Numbered from the stretch's first letter, positions 22,839 through 31,670 are shown. The stretch is DNA of 61,218 bases from Kitasatospora griseola (GCF_014648555.1 NZ_BMRI01000021.1:1-61218); one strand, 5' to 3'. Program-made: numbers and translations. The notes: generated by a model not told the origin, from the letters alone.

Positions 22839-23462
22839 ATGACCGATGCCTTCCCCGACCTGTCCGCGCTGGCCGCGGGCCTGCTCGCGCTGCCGCCGTC
22901 GCTGGGCCCGGTGCGACTGGTCGCGGTGGACGGGCACGCCGGTTCCGGCAAGACCACCTTCGCCGGCCGGCTGGCGGCGGCGCTGGGCGGCGCACCGGTG
23001 GTGCACCTGGACGATCTGGCGACCCATCGGGAACCGTTCGGCTGGGTGGACCGGCTGCGCGCCCAGGTGCTGGAGCCGATGGGGCGGGGCGAGTCGGCCC
23101 GGCACGGCGTGTACGACTGGACGGCACGGCAGTTCGACGACGTGGTGACGGTGCCGCCGGCCCCAGTAGTGCTGCTGGAGGGAGTGGGCGCGGGCCGGCG
23201 GGCGGTGCGCCCGGCGCTGGCGGCGCTGCTGTGGATGGAGCTGGACGCGGCGGCGGCGCGGGCCCGCGGAGAGCTGCGGGACGGTCCGGAACTGGCCGAG
23301 TTCTGGGCGGGTTGGGCGGTCGCGGAACGGGCGCACTTCGCCGCCGATCCGAGCCGTCCGTTCGCCTCGCTGCGGGTCGACGGGATCACCGGGCGGATCG
23401 CCGGGGACACCCTGAGTGAACCGTTTGAACCACTCTTGACCTGCGACGTCGCCAGGATCTAA
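22839..23462 (+). CDS. Uridine kinase-like P-loop NTPase
   Basis: A 207-aa protein of the uridine kinase/nucleoside kinase P-loop family. Walker A is VDGHAGSGKTTFAGRLAAAL (GHAGSGKT), followed by HLDDLATHREPFGWVDRLRA, where the DD pair corresponds to the substrate/metal site. VVLLEGVGAGRRAVRPALAA is the Walker B-like strand and ELDAAAARARGELRDG the lid region. Streptomycete genomes carry several such 'uridine kinase' paralogues; a nucleoside substrate is plausible but unproven. It is followed by a very strong terminator at 23507-23546. Confidence 0.8.
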   Translation: MTDAFPDLSALAAGLLALPPSLGPVRLVAVDGHAGSGKTTFAGRLAAALGGAPVVHLDDLATHREPFGWVDRLRAQVLEPMGRGESARHGVYDWTARQFDDVVTVPPAPVVLLEGVGAGRRAVRPALAALLWMELDAAAARARGELRDGPELAEFWAGWAVAERAHFAADPSRPFASLRVDGITGRIAGDTLSEPFEPLLTCDVARI

Positions 23463-23506
23463 GTTCAGCCTGTCGCGGAAATCAGTTGAATCCGCAACCA
23501 CAGACA

Positions 23507-23546
23507 CGGCGTCTCCGGCTTGTTCCCCCGTGAGCCGGAGACGCCG
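23507..23546 (+). terminator. Strong intrinsic terminator
   Basis: A perfect 14-bp stem, CGGCGTCTCCGGCT (23507-23520) and AGCCGGAGACGCCG (23533-23546), with a 12-nt loop, 45 bp after the kinase stop. A short TTCCCTTG run follows. Confidence 0.88.
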
Positions 23547-23697
23547 TTCCCTTGCGCCCCGTGCGGTGTTCGCGCCCCCAACACCCGATCGTCTCGCGCC
23601 ATTTGACCCGCGCGCCACCCTTACGGATCAGCTCCGCGCCGGTACCATGCCCACGCAGGCCCGTTTGAAGCGGCCCGAGGTCTGGCGGGGGGCGTCA

Positions 23698-25584
23698 GTG
23701 ACGGTGGAGAGTTCCGGCGGCAAGGGGCCCGCCGCGGCGGGGCCGGATCCGGAGGCCGACCGCTCGTGGTCGCGTGCCATGGACGCCTACACGGCCGGTT
23801 CCTACGCCCGCGCGGAGGAGGAGTTCAAGGCCGCGGTCCGGGTCGACCCGGGCATGGCGGACGCCTGGCTGGGCCTGCACGCGCTGCGCAGCGACACCGC
23901 CGGCGCGCTGCTGGCGATGCACCGGCACCGGGAGCGGTTCGGCGAGCAGCGCGAGCGGCACCGTCGCCCGCTCAGTTCCTGGTACTGGCTGGGCTGGTGG
24001 GTGCAGCCGGTGCTGGAGAGCGCGCAGGACCTCGCCCTGGCGCACGCCTCGCACTGGCTGGACGGGCGTCATCTCACCGAGCTGGACCAGGCGTTGGCGT
24101 CCTGTCCGACGCCGGAGCAGGAGCCCGCGGTGCGGTTCCTGCACGCCTGTCGCTCCTACCTGCTGAAGGACTGGGAGCAGTTGATCCGGGACACCGACCG
24201 GCTGCTCGACGATCCGGTGCTGGGCATCGAGGCCGGCCTGTTCGCGGGGATGGCCCGGGTCCGGCTCGACATGTGCGCGCAGGCGCAGCGCCCGCTGGCG
24301 GCCTCGCTGGCCCGCTGCCGTTCCGAGCAGCCACAGCGCAAGGAGTTGCGCTACTGGCTGGGCCGGGCGTACGAGGGCGCGGGGCGCAGCGCGGCGGCGC
24401 TGCCGCTGTACCGGGCGGTGCACCGGGCCGATCCGGCGTTCATGGACACCGAGCAGCGGCTGGCGGCGATCTCCGCCGAGGACGGGCTGCTGGACGGCGC
24501 CGCGCTGTCGGGCGAGTCGTACGGCGAGTACCGGGGCGCGGTGGTGGAGAGCGCGGTCGAGACCTTGGAGGACGTCGAGCCGGAGCGGGCCCAGCCGTCG
24601 GCCGGGGAGCCGCGCGGCGGGCAGCTGGCCGAACGGGCGTCCGCCACTTCGCCGTTACCCCTGCGGCTGGGCAACTGGCCTGCGGCGGCGGCGATTCCGC
24701 CGGCCGGGCCGAACCCCGGTCCGGCGGCCCGGCTGGAGCTGGACCAGGCGCTGGCGGAGCTGGAGGCGATGGTCGGCCTCGACCCGGTGAAGCGTCAAGT
24801 ACGGGCGCTGTCCGCGCAGTTGCGAATGGCCCGGCTGCGCGCGGACCGGGGGCTGCCGGTGCAGCCGCCGAAACGGCACTTCGTGTTCTCCGGGCCCTCG
24901 GGCACCGGCAAGACCACGGTGGCGCGGATCCTCGGCCGGGTCTTCCACGCCCTCGGGCTGCTCTCCGGCGACCACCTGGTGGAGGCGCAACGAGCCGACC
25001 TGGTGGGCGAGTTCCTCGGGCAGACGGCGGTGAAGGCGAACGAGCTGATCGACTCGGCGCTGGACGGCGTGCTGTTCATCGACGAGGCCTACTCGCTGGC
25101 CAACTCCGGCTACAGCAAGGGTGACGCGTTCGGCGACGAGGCGCTGCAGGTGCTGCTGAAGCGCGCCGAGGACAACCGGGACCGGCTGGTGGTGATCCTG
25201 GCCGGCTACCCGGAGGGCATGAACCGGCTGCTGGCGACCAACCCGGGCCTGAACTCGCGGTTCACCACCCGGGTCGACTTCCCCTCCTACCGCCCGGCCG
25301 AACTCGCCGAGATCGGCGCCCAGTTGGCCGGCGCCGACGGCGACGCCTGGGACGTCGACGCCGCCGAGGAGCTGGCCTCGATCTGCGCCCACGTGGTCGC
25401 CGAGGGCTGGATCGACCAGCTCGGCAACGGCCGCTTCATCCGCACCCTCTACGAAAAGTCCTGCGCCTACCGGGACTTGCGGCTCTCCGGCCAGCGCGGC
25501 ATCCCGTCCCGCGAGGACCTGGCGACCCTGCGCCTGCCGGACCTGCTCCAGGCGTACGGCGAGCTGATCGACGGCCGCCAGTGA
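23698..25584 (+). CDS. TPR-AAA+ ATPase, CbbX/SpoVK/EccA type
   Basis: A 628-aa protein. The N-terminal ~310 residues are helical TPR-like repeats (for example AMDAYTAGSYARAEEEFKAA), followed by a linker and a C-terminal AAA+ module of the CbxX/CfxQ group. Walker A lies near residue 400 (FSGPSGTGKTTVARILGRVF), Walker B near 460 (GVLFIDEAYSL), and sensor/arginine-finger segments NPGLNSRFTTRVDFP follow. The same architecture is used by EccA of type VII secretion, but no other ESX gene is present here. GTG at 23698 was preferred because GGGGGG lies six bases upstream; an in-frame ATG at 23647 would add 17 residues. Probably a chaperone-like remodeller of an unknown partner. Confidence 0.85.
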   Translation: MTVESSGGKGPAAAGPDPEADRSWSRAMDAYTAGSYARAEEEFKAAVRVDPGMADAWLGLHALRSDTAGALLAMHRHRERFGEQRERHRRPLSSWYWLGWWVQPVLESAQDLALAHASHWLDGRHLTELDQALASCPTPEQEPAVRFLHACRSYLLKDWEQLIRDTDRLLDDPVLGIEAGLFAGMARVRLDMCAQAQRPLAASLARCRSEQPQRKELRYWLGRAYEGAGRSAAALPLYRAVHRADPAFMDTEQRLAAISAEDGLLDGAALSGESYGEYRGAVVESAVETLEDVEPERAQPSAGEPRGGQLAERASATSPLPLRLGNWPAAAAIPPAGPNPGPAARLELDQALAELEAMVGLDPVKRQVRALSAQLRMARLRADRGLPVQPPKRHFVFSGPSGTGKTTVARILGRVFHALGLLSGDHLVEAQRADLVGEFLGQTAVKANELIDSALDGVLFIDEAYSLANSGYSKGDAFGDEALQVLLKRAEDNRDRLVVILAGYPEGMNRLLATNPGLNSRFTTRVDFPSYRPAELAEIGAQLAGADGDAWDVDAAEELASICAHVVAEGWIDQLGNGRFIRTLYEKSCAYRDLRLSGQRGIPSREDLATLRLPDLLQAYGELIDGRQ

Positions 25585-25587
25585 CGG

Positions 25588-25995
25588 TCAGAAGGGCCAG
25601 ATCGGCAGGCACTCCAGCAGCAGCAGGACCGCGACGACGCCGCTCACGGCAAGCGCGGCCCACGCGCCTCGGCGCCGCGCCTCCGGACTCCGATCGAGCC
25701 TATGGACATACGGGCTCCCGGCCCGTTCGAACTGCGCGATGCCCTCGCGGAGCAGCCAGAACAGCAGCGGGAAGGCGAGCAGTATGTCCGCCGCCACCAG
25801 CATCATCGTCGGAACGCTGCCGCCCCGGAGACAGGGCAGCATGATCGCGGGGACCAGCGCCGCGATGGAGAGGAATGCCTTCTGCCGGTTCCTCGGCTCC
25901 GTGTAGACGTGCAGCACCGCCGCCACGTTCAGCAGCTATCCGGCCGCGAGCAGGCACAGCACGAGGGGTATCGGCGGTGCGTCGATCAGTGCCAT
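25588..25995 (-). pseudogene. Small membrane protein interrupted by an amber codon
   Basis: An ATG at 25995, with GGGAGG ten bases before it, opens a frame reading MALIDAPPIPLVLCLLAAG and then hits TAG at 25936-25938 (codon 20). The same frame continues uninterrupted to 25588, giving LLNVAAVLHVYTEPRNRQKA and two or three more hydrophobic segments (FLSIAALVPAIMLPCL, MMLVAADILLAFPLLFWLL, AALAVSGVVAVLLLLECLP). The stop lies inside the first membrane helix, so a single substitution from Trp, Gln or Tyr is likely. A GTG at 25926 could re-start translation. Without the stop it would be 135 aa. The function is not recognised. Confidence 0.65.
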
Positions 25996-26038
25996 GGTTG
26001 TCGGTCCTCCCGCCGCGGCGCATGGATCGCCGCTCACT

Positions 26039-26713
26039 CTAGGCCCTGTCCGACCTCGGCATCTGCGCCTGTGTTCCCGTCAGGAAGGCGGTGAGGACGC
26101 GGCGCAGCCGGGGTTCGACCTCGACGATCGCGTGGCCGAGGCGGGGGTCGGAGGCGTAGAGGGCCTGCAGGCGGGGGCCGGGGGTGGCCATCTGCCAGAG
26201 GGCGCCGGCCATGCCGGTGGCGGTGGCGGCGAGGTCGAGCACCTGCTGTTCCGTCAGGCCGAGGAGGCGGTTCAACTCCGCGCCGATCAGGGCGACTTCG
26301 TCCAGCGTGACGAGCTTGAAGGCGCGCACGGCGTCCAGTGAGACGTTGCGTTCCAGGTTGAGCGGGGCCTGGGCGAGCAGGTCGCAGAACATCGGGCGGG
26401 CCGACAGGGTGGCGGCGAGCACCTCGGCGACCTCGGCGGGGGTGGCGTGCGCGCGGGCCGCGAGATCGGTGCGCAGCGCGCCGGACCACTCGCGCCAGCC
26501 CTGGGCGGTGAGTTCGAGGAAGATCTGCTCCCTGGTCTCGAAGTACCGCAGCAGCGCCGACTTGTGCATGCCCACTTCGGCGGCGATGTCCGTGAGGGTG
26601 ACGTCGCGGATGCCGCGCCCTTCGCCGAGCGCGCGGGCCGCGTCCAGGATCGCCCCTTCGCGCGCCTGCTTGGCCTCGGCGCTGCGCGCCCGTCGGAAGG
26701 CTGGCTGAGTCAT
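26039..26713 (-). CDS. TetR family repressor of the divergent SDR gene
   Basis: A 224-aa TetR regulator. The helix-turn-helix at ~20-66 is EGAILDAARALGEGRGIRDV, TLTDIAAEVGMHKSALLRYF. The C-terminal domain contains the TetR_C-type PMFCDLLAQAPLNLERNVSL stretch seen in short-chain-dehydrogenase-linked regulators. It is divergent from the SDR gene with a 68-bp gap holding a 19-bp quasi-palindrome (26735-26753), which is the probable operator for both promoters. Confidence 0.88.
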   Translation of the reverse strand: MTQPAFRRARSAEAKQAREGAILDAARALGEGRGIRDVTLTDIAAEVGMHKSALLRYFETREQIFLELTAQGWREWSGALRTDLAARAHATPAEVAEVLAATLSARPMFCDLLAQAPLNLERNVSLDAVRAFKLVTLDEVALIGAELNRLLGLTEQQVLDLAATATGMAGALWQMATPGPRLQALYASDPRLGHAIVEVEPRLRRVLTAFLTGTQAQMPRSDRA

Positions 26714-26734
26714 GGGGCCATTCTAGGAGCCTCT

Positions 26735-26775
26735 AACACAACGATGTTGCGTTAATAAGAGAACGGTGTTGTACT
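26735..26775. promoter_or_regulatory. TetR operator and SDR promoter
   Basis: AACACAAC-GAT-GTTGCGTT (26735-26753) is an inverted repeat with one mismatch. It overlaps the -35 element TTGCGT (26747-26752) of a plus-strand promoter whose -10 is TGTACT (26770-26775, spacer 17). The implied start is about 26782, the first base of the SDR ATG. Confidence 0.65.
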
Positions 26776-26781
26776 AAATCC

Positions 26782-27660
26782 ATGAGCGAAGAAGCGCGCA
26801 CCACCCAGCAGCAGGTCTGGTTCATCACCGGTTCGTCCCGCGGCTTCGGCCGCGCCCTGGTCACCGCCGCCCTTGAAGCGGGTGACCTGGTCGTCGCCAC
26901 CGCCCGCCGCCCCGAGCCCCTCGCCGCGGAACTCGCCGAGTACGGCGACCGCGTCCTCACCGTGCCCCTGGACGTCACCGACCCCGTGGCGGCGCAGAGC
27001 GCGATCGACGCCGCGCTCGCCCGCTTCGGCCGCATCGACGTGCTGGTGAACAACGCCGGCTACGCGAACGTCTCGCCGGTCGAGACCTCGGACGACGCCG
27101 ACTTCCGCGCCCAGTTCGAGACCAACTTCTGGGGCGTCTACCACGTCACCAAGGCGGCGCTGCCCGCGCTGCGGCGCCAGGGGTCGGGCACCGTCGTGCA
27201 GTTCTCCTCGGTCGGCGGGCAGGTCGGCGGCTCCCCCGGCATCGCCTCCTACCAGGCCGCCAAGTTCGCCGTCGACGGCTTCACCCGGGTGCTGGCCACC
27301 GAGACCGCGCCGTTCGGCATCCGGTACCTGGTGGTCGAGCCGAGCGGCTTCGCCACCGACTGGGCGGGCGCTTCGATGACCGCCTTTCCCGTCCCCGAGG
27401 CCTACGACGAAACGGTCGGCGCGATGAACCGGCGGATGCGCCAGGGCGAGGCCGGGGCCGCCGGCGACCCGGAGCGCGCCGCCGCGATCATCGTCCGCAC
27501 CGTCAAGCGCGGCGACGCCCCGAGCCACCTGCTGCTCGGCGTGAACGCGGTGACCATGGCGCTCGACTGGTCCCGCCGCCAGCTCGCCGAGGCGACCGCC
27601 TGGGAGCAGGTCAGCCGCTCCGCCGACTTCGCCGAGCCGTACCCGGTGGAACTGCCGTAG
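26782..27660 (+). CDS. Short-chain dehydrogenase/reductase
   Basis: A 292-aa classical SDR. The NAD(P)-binding motif is TGSSRGFG (16-23), the structural motif is NNAG (90-93), and the catalytic residues are Ser142 or Ser143 (FSSVGG), Tyr157 and Lys161 (SYQAAKF). Arg at the end of the first strand-helix and RRPEP suggest NADPH preference. The substrate is unknown. There is no Shine-Dalgarno before the ATG and the predicted transcription start coincides with it, so the mRNA is probably leaderless. It is repressed, by inference, by the divergent TetR protein. A GC hairpin at 27668-27698 ends the transcript. Confidence 0.92.
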   Translation: MSEEARTTQQQVWFITGSSRGFGRALVTAALEAGDLVVATARRPEPLAAELAEYGDRVLTVPLDVTDPVAAQSAIDAALARFGRIDVLVNNAGYANVSPVETSDDADFRAQFETNFWGVYHVTKAALPALRRQGSGTVVQFSSVGGQVGGSPGIASYQAAKFAVDGFTRVLATETAPFGIRYLVVEPSGFATDWAGASMTAFPVPEAYDETVGAMNRRMRQGEAGAAGDPERAAAIIVRTVKRGDAPSHLLLGVNAVTMALDWSRRQLAEATAWEQVSRSADFAEPYPVELP

Positions 27661-27667
27661 ACGGCGG

Positions 27668-27698
27668 CGGCCCCGCCGCAACAGGTGCGACGGGGCCG
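27668..27698. terminator. Bidirectional hairpin terminator
   Basis: CGGCCCCG (27668-27675) pairs with CGGGGCCG (27691-27698) around a 15-nt loop. It lies between the convergent SDR and CorC-like genes and can serve both strands. Confidence 0.65.
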
Positions 27699-27712
27699 GG
27701 AGCAGCGGGTGA

Positions 27713-28744
27713 TCAGTGTCGGTGGTCCGGGTCGTGGACCTCGCCGACCAGTTCCTCCAGCACGTCCTCCAGGGCGACCAGGCCGAGCTGGCGGCCGTCC
27801 GCGTCCACCACGGCCGCCAGGTGGGCGGCGGCGCGGCGCATGGAGGCGAGCGCGTCGTCCAGCCGCAGGCCGGAGCGGACCACCGTGATCGGCCGCCACA
27901 GCCGGTCCGGGACGGGCGCCGTCAGGTCGTCGACCTCCAGCGAGTCCTTGACGTGCAGGTAGCCGAGCACAGTGCCCTGCTCGTCGGCGACCGGGAAGCG
28001 CGAGAAGCCGGTGCGCACGGCGAGCTGCTGGATCTGGTCGCCGGTGACGTCGCGGCCCACGGTGACCAGCTGGTCGGCGGGCAGCAGCACCTCGGTGACC
28101 GGGCGGCTGCCCATCTCCAGGGCGTCCTCCAGGCGTTCGCGACGGGTGTCGTCGAGCAGGCCGGCCTCGCCGGAGTCGGCCAGCAGGTGCAGCAGCTGCT
28201 CGCTGGTGAACACCGAGTTGACCTCGTCCTTGGGCTCGACCCGGAACAGCCGCAGCACGCCGTTGGCGAAGGCGTTCAGCAGGGTGATCACCGGGGCCAG
28301 CCAGCGGGCCAGCCGGTCCAGCGGCGGGCCGAGCCAGAGCGCGGCCTTCTCCGGTCCGGCCAGCGCCAGGTTCTTCGGCACCATCTCGCCGATCACCATG
28401 TGCAGAAACACCACCAGGCTGAGCGCGATGGCGTAGCTGAGCAGGTGCATCGCCGAGTCGGGCACGCCGAGCGCGTGGAAGACGGGCTCCAGCAGGTGCG
28501 CGATGGTCGGCTCGGCGAGCGCGCCGAGCAGCAGCGAGCAGACGGTGATGCCGAGCTGGGCGGCGGCCAGCATCGCGGAGACGTTGGACAGCGCGTGCAG
28601 CACGGTGCGGGCGCGCCGGTTGCCGGCCTCGGCGAGCGGTTCGATCTGGCTGCGGCGCACCGAGATGACGGCGAACTCGGCGCCGACGAAGAAGGCGTTG
28701 CCGAGCAGCAGGAGCAGCGAGAAGGCGAGTTGCAGGGCGCTCAT
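27713..28744 (-). CDS. DUF21-CBS (CorC/HlyC-like) membrane protein, shorter paralogue
   Basis: A 343-aa membrane protein: a DUF21 (CNNM) domain with three to four helices (~1-180; LQLAFSLLLLLGNAFFVGAE, GEMVPKNLALAGPEKAAL), then a CBS pair (~215-330; DQIQQLAVRTGFSRFPVADE and LALV-type strands ending in LEDVLEELVGEV). It lacks the C-terminal CorC_HlyC domain that its upstream neighbour has. The family is linked to magnesium and cobalt efflux or resistance. Its ATG overlaps the stop of the upstream paralogue by 4 bp, so the two are translationally coupled and may form a heteromer. Confidence 0.9.
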   Translation of the reverse strand: MSALQLAFSLLLLLGNAFFVGAEFAVISVRRSQIEPLAEAGNRRARTVLHALSNVSAMLAAAQLGITVCSLLLGALAEPTIAHLLEPVFHALGVPDSAMHLLSYAIALSLVVFLHMVIGEMVPKNLALAGPEKAALWLGPPLDRLARWLAPVITLLNAFANGVLRLFRVEPKDEVNSVFTSEQLLHLLADSGEAGLLDDTRRERLEDALEMGSRPVTEVLLPADQLVTVGRDVTGDQIQQLAVRTGFSRFPVADEQGTVLGYLHVKDSLEVDDLTAPVPDRLWRPITVVRSGLRLDDALASMRRAAAHLAAVVDADGRQLGLVALEDVLEELVGEVHDPDHRH

Positions 28745-30081
28745 CGGTTGCTGTCCTGGTCCTCGTGGTCGTCCTCGGAGCGGGTGCGGCGCACCTCGAC
28801 CCGGCTGGTGCGGTGGCGGTCGACGGCGGTCACCGTCAGTTCCCAGCCCGGCAGTTCGACGCTCTCGCCGACGGCGGGGAGCTTGCCGAGCAGGTCGGCG
28901 AGCAGTCCGCCGAGGGTCTCGTAGGGGCCGTCGGGGGCGTGCAGGCCGATCATGGCGAGCTGGTCGAGCCGGGCCCGGCCGTCGGCGTCCCAGACCGGCA
29001 GTCCGTCGCGCGGGGCGAGCGGGCGCAGGTCGGGGGTGTCGGCGGGGTCGTGCTCGTCCTGGACCTCGCCGACCACCTCTTCGACGATGTCCTCGATGGT
29101 GGCGACGCCGGCGGTGCCGCCGTACTCGTCGACCACCACGGCCATCGGTTCGCGGCCGCGCAGCAGGTCGAGCAGGCGCTCGGCGGGCAGCGTCTCGGGG
29201 ACCAGCAGCGGCGGGGACGCCAGGTGGCGGACCTTGGTGTGGTCGCGGCGGTCGGCGGGGACGGCCAGGGCGTCCTTGAGCGTGACGGTGCCGGTGACGT
29301 TGTCCAGGCTGTCGCTGTACACCGGGAAGCGGCTCAGCCCGGTGGCCCGGGTGAGGTTGAGCACGTCACCGGCGGTGGCGTCCTGCTGGAGCGCGGAGAC
29401 GTCGATCCGCGGCGTCATCACGGACTCCGCGGTCAGCTCGCGCAGGCCCAGGGTGCGCACGAACAGCGTCGCCGACTCCTCGTCCATCGCGCCGGCCTGG
29501 TACGAGTGCCGGGCAAGCGCGAGGAGTTCGTCGGCGGTGCGGGCGTGGCCGAGTTCCTCCTGCGGCTCGACGCCGAAGAGCCGGACGATCCGGTTGGCGG
29601 AGCCGTTCAGGAACGCGATCAGCGGGCGGCAGGCGGCGGAGAACACCCGCTGCGGTCCGACCACGGCGTAGGCGACCTGCATCGGGTGGGAGATCGCCCA
29701 GTTCTTCGGGACGAGTTCGCCGATCACCATCTGCAGCACGGTGGCCAGTACCAGGCCGACGATCAGCGCGGTGCCGCGGGCCGCCGAGTCGGGCAGGCCG
29801 ACGCCGGTGAACACCGGCGAGAGCAGGGTGGACAGCGCCGGCTCGGCGAGCATGCCGACCACCAGCGAGGTGATGGTGATGCCGAGCTGGGCGCCGGAGA
29901 GCTGGAAGGACAGTTCGTGCAGGGCCTTGGCCAGGCCCTTCGCGCGGCCGTCGCCGGTGGCCGCGGCGCGTTCGACGGCACCGCGGTCGGCGGTCACGAA
30001 CGCGAACTCGGCGGCCACGAACAGGCCGTTGGCGAGGATGAGCAGGAAGGCCGCGAGCAGCAGGAGCCAGGCGGTGGTCAT
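28741..30081 (-). CDS. CorC/HlyC-like transporter protein (DUF21-CBS-CorC_HlyC)
   Basis: A 446-aa protein of the CNNM/CorC family. DUF21 domain (~1-190) with TWLL-type helix 1 (LLLLAAFLLILANGLFVAAE) and the conserved GELVPKNWAISHP; CBS pair (~215-340; GLSRFPVYSDSLDNVTGTVT and VVVDEYGGTAGVATIEDIVE); C-terminal CorC_HlyC domain (~355-430; LDQLAMIGLHAPDGPYETLG). Such proteins export or control Mg2+. It is the first gene of the pair. The upstream 30082-30285 has no gene; it contains a small GGGGAG/CTCCTC hairpin-like repeat and nothing else that I can support. Confidence 0.93.
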   Translation of the reverse strand: MTTAWLLLLAAFLLILANGLFVAAEFAFVTADRGAVERAAATGDGRAKGLAKALHELSFQLSGAQLGITITSLVVGMLAEPALSTLLSPVFTGVGLPDSAARGTALIVGLVLATVLQMVIGELVPKNWAISHPMQVAYAVVGPQRVFSAACRPLIAFLNGSANRIVRLFGVEPQEELGHARTADELLALARHSYQAGAMDEESATLFVRTLGLRELTAESVMTPRIDVSALQQDATAGDVLNLTRATGLSRFPVYSDSLDNVTGTVTLKDALAVPADRRDHTKVRHLASPPLLVPETLPAERLLDLLRGREPMAVVVDEYGGTAGVATIEDIVEEVVGEVQDEHDPADTPDLRPLAPRDGLPVWDADGRARLDQLAMIGLHAPDGPYETLGGLLADLLGKLPAVGESVELPGWELTVTAVDRHRTSRVEVRRTRSEDDHEDQDSNR

Positions 30082-30285
30082 CGGGCCGCCCGCCTTCCCT
30101 GGCTCGGAATGTGCATGGCGGCGCGGGTACTACCGGACGGATCGTCCATCGAGGGGAGGTGTCACTCCTCAGGTCGCGGGTGGACGCGGCAGGCCTGACA
30201 CTGGTGGGCTTTGCCGCGGTTTTACCAGCGTAGACGATACCCGAACGGTCCTCCGGCGCTGTTCGGCCGGGCTGCCGGGGGCGTG

Positions 30286-30729
30286 TCAGCCCCGGGCCGC
30301 GCCCCGCTCCTCGACCAGGTCGCGCAGCGTGCGGGCGGCCGTGACGGCCTGGTCGCGTCCGCCGGCGGGCTGGATGCCGACGGCGGCCAGCGCGGTGCCG
30401 TCGGCGAGGTCGAGCATCACCCACGGGTCGCCGTGCTTGAGGTTGACCCGGACCACCTCGGCCCAGGCCAGCCGGCGGCTGCGGACGAAGTTGACCACGG
30501 TCAGCCCGTCGGCGTCGGCGACCACCTTGGGCCGGGCCAGCATCAGGCCGACGGCGGCGAACAGCAGCCCGCTGATCACCATCATCGCCCGGTCCCTGAG
30601 CTGCCAGTTCTCCGGCAGCGCGACGGCGAGCACGGCGAACAGCACCACCATCAGGGCGCCCAGCGTGAGCAGCACGGCACGGTTGCGGCGGGGGGCCCAG
30701 GTGACGGGCAGGGTGAGGGGGGTCGACAC
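30286..30729 (-). CDS. Bacterial PH-domain membrane protein
   Basis: A 147-aa protein with two N-terminal membrane helices (NRAVLLTLGALMVVLFAVLA and AMMVISGLLFAAVGLMLARP) and then a bacterial pleckstrin-homology-like strand region: DGLTVVNFVRSRRLAWAEVV, GDPWVMLDLADGTALAAVGI. The role is unknown; it is conserved next to hisG in streptomycetes. The GTG at 30729 has GGAG six bases upstream. It follows hisG by 59 bp, and the gap contains a GGGGGYC-type GC hairpin around 30749-30775 that may reduce read-through. Confidence 0.8.
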   Translation of the reverse strand: MSTPLTLPVTWAPRRNRAVLLTLGALMVVLFAVLAVALPENWQLRDRAMMVISGLLFAAVGLMLARPKVVADADGLTVVNFVRSRRLAWAEVVRVNLKHGDPWVMLDLADGTALAAVGIQPAGGRDQAVTAARTLRDLVEERGAARG

Positions 30730-30788
30730 GGGTGGCTCCAAGAAGAAGCGGGGGCCGCCGGGCGGGCGACCCCCGTTCCGGTGACGGA

Positions 30789-31637
30789 TCAGATGCGGCA
30801 GGCGTGGATGTTGGTGACCAGGATGGCGCGGGCGCCGATCGCCCACAGGTCGTCCATGATCCGCTGGGCCTCCTTGCGGAGCACCATGGAGCGGACCGCG
30901 ACCCAGCCGGCGGTGTGCAGCGGCGACACGGTCGGCGACTCCAGGCCGGGCGTGAGCGCGACGGCCGCGCTGACGTTCTCGGCCCGGATGTCGTAGTCCA
31001 TCAGCACGTAGCGGCGGGCCACCAGGACGCCCTGCAGGCGGCGCAGGAACTGGTCGACGCCGGCGTCCTGGCCGGCGCCCTTGGGCCGGACCACCACGGC
31101 GTCGGAGATCAGGATCGGGTCGCCGAACACCTCCAGGCCGGCGTTGCGCAGGCTGGTGCCGGTCTCCACCACGTCGGCGATCACGTCGGCGACGCCCAGG
31201 TGCACGGCGGTCTCCACCGCGCCGTCCAGCTTGGTGACGGTGGCCTTCACGCCGTGCTCGGCGAGGTGCTGCTCGACCAGCCCGGTGTACGAGGTGGCGA
31301 TCCGCAGGCCGTCGAGGTCCTGCACGGTGGCGATCTCGGCACCGACCGGCTTGGCGAACCGGAAGGTCGAGCCGGCGAAGCCGAGCGCGAGCACCTCCTC
31401 GGCGTCCGAGGCGGAGTCCAGCAGGAGGTCCCGGCCGGTGATGCCGATGTCGAGCCGGCCGGAGCCGACGTAGACGGCGATGTCACGCGGGCGCAGGAAG
31501 AAGAACTCGACCTGGTTGTCCGGGTCGACCAGGACGAGTTCCTTGGGATCCTTGCGCTGCCGGTAGCCGGCCTCATGGAGCATCTCCGCCGCGGGACCCG
31601 AGAGCGAACCCTTGTTGGGGACGGCGATGCGGAGCAT
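30789..31637 (-). CDS. hisG: ATP phosphoribosyltransferase, long form
   Basis: A 282-aa enzyme catalysing the first, feedback-inhibited step of histidine biosynthesis: ATP + PRPP to phosphoribosyl-ATP. Signatures: MLRIAVPNKGSLSGPAAEML at the start, DIAVYVGSGRLDIGITGRDL, the PRPP-binding loop GVADVIADVVETGTSLRNAG (~148-167), and a C-terminal ACT-like regulatory domain (VSPLHTAGWVAVRSMV) that marks the long form. Begins at ATG 31637, 33 bp after hisE. The two form a small his operon, separate from the main his cluster. Confidence 0.97.
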   Translation of the reverse strand: MLRIAVPNKGSLSGPAAEMLHEAGYRQRKDPKELVLVDPDNQVEFFFLRPRDIAVYVGSGRLDIGITGRDLLLDSASDAEEVLALGFAGSTFRFAKPVGAEIATVQDLDGLRIATSYTGLVEQHLAEHGVKATVTKLDGAVETAVHLGVADVIADVVETGTSLRNAGLEVFGDPILISDAVVVRPKGAGQDAGVDQFLRRLQGVLVARRYVLMDYDIRAENVSAAVALTPGLESPTVSPLHTAGWVAVRSMVLRKEAQRIMDDLWAIGARAILVTNIHACRI

Positions 31638-31670
31638 GAGAGGCGAACCCTTCGTCGACTGCGGTGGGAT

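Noticed and set aside
30749..30775. Attenuator or leader before the bPH gene
   Set aside because: The GC hairpin is short and imperfect and no leader peptide is visible; at most a weak intercistronic terminator.
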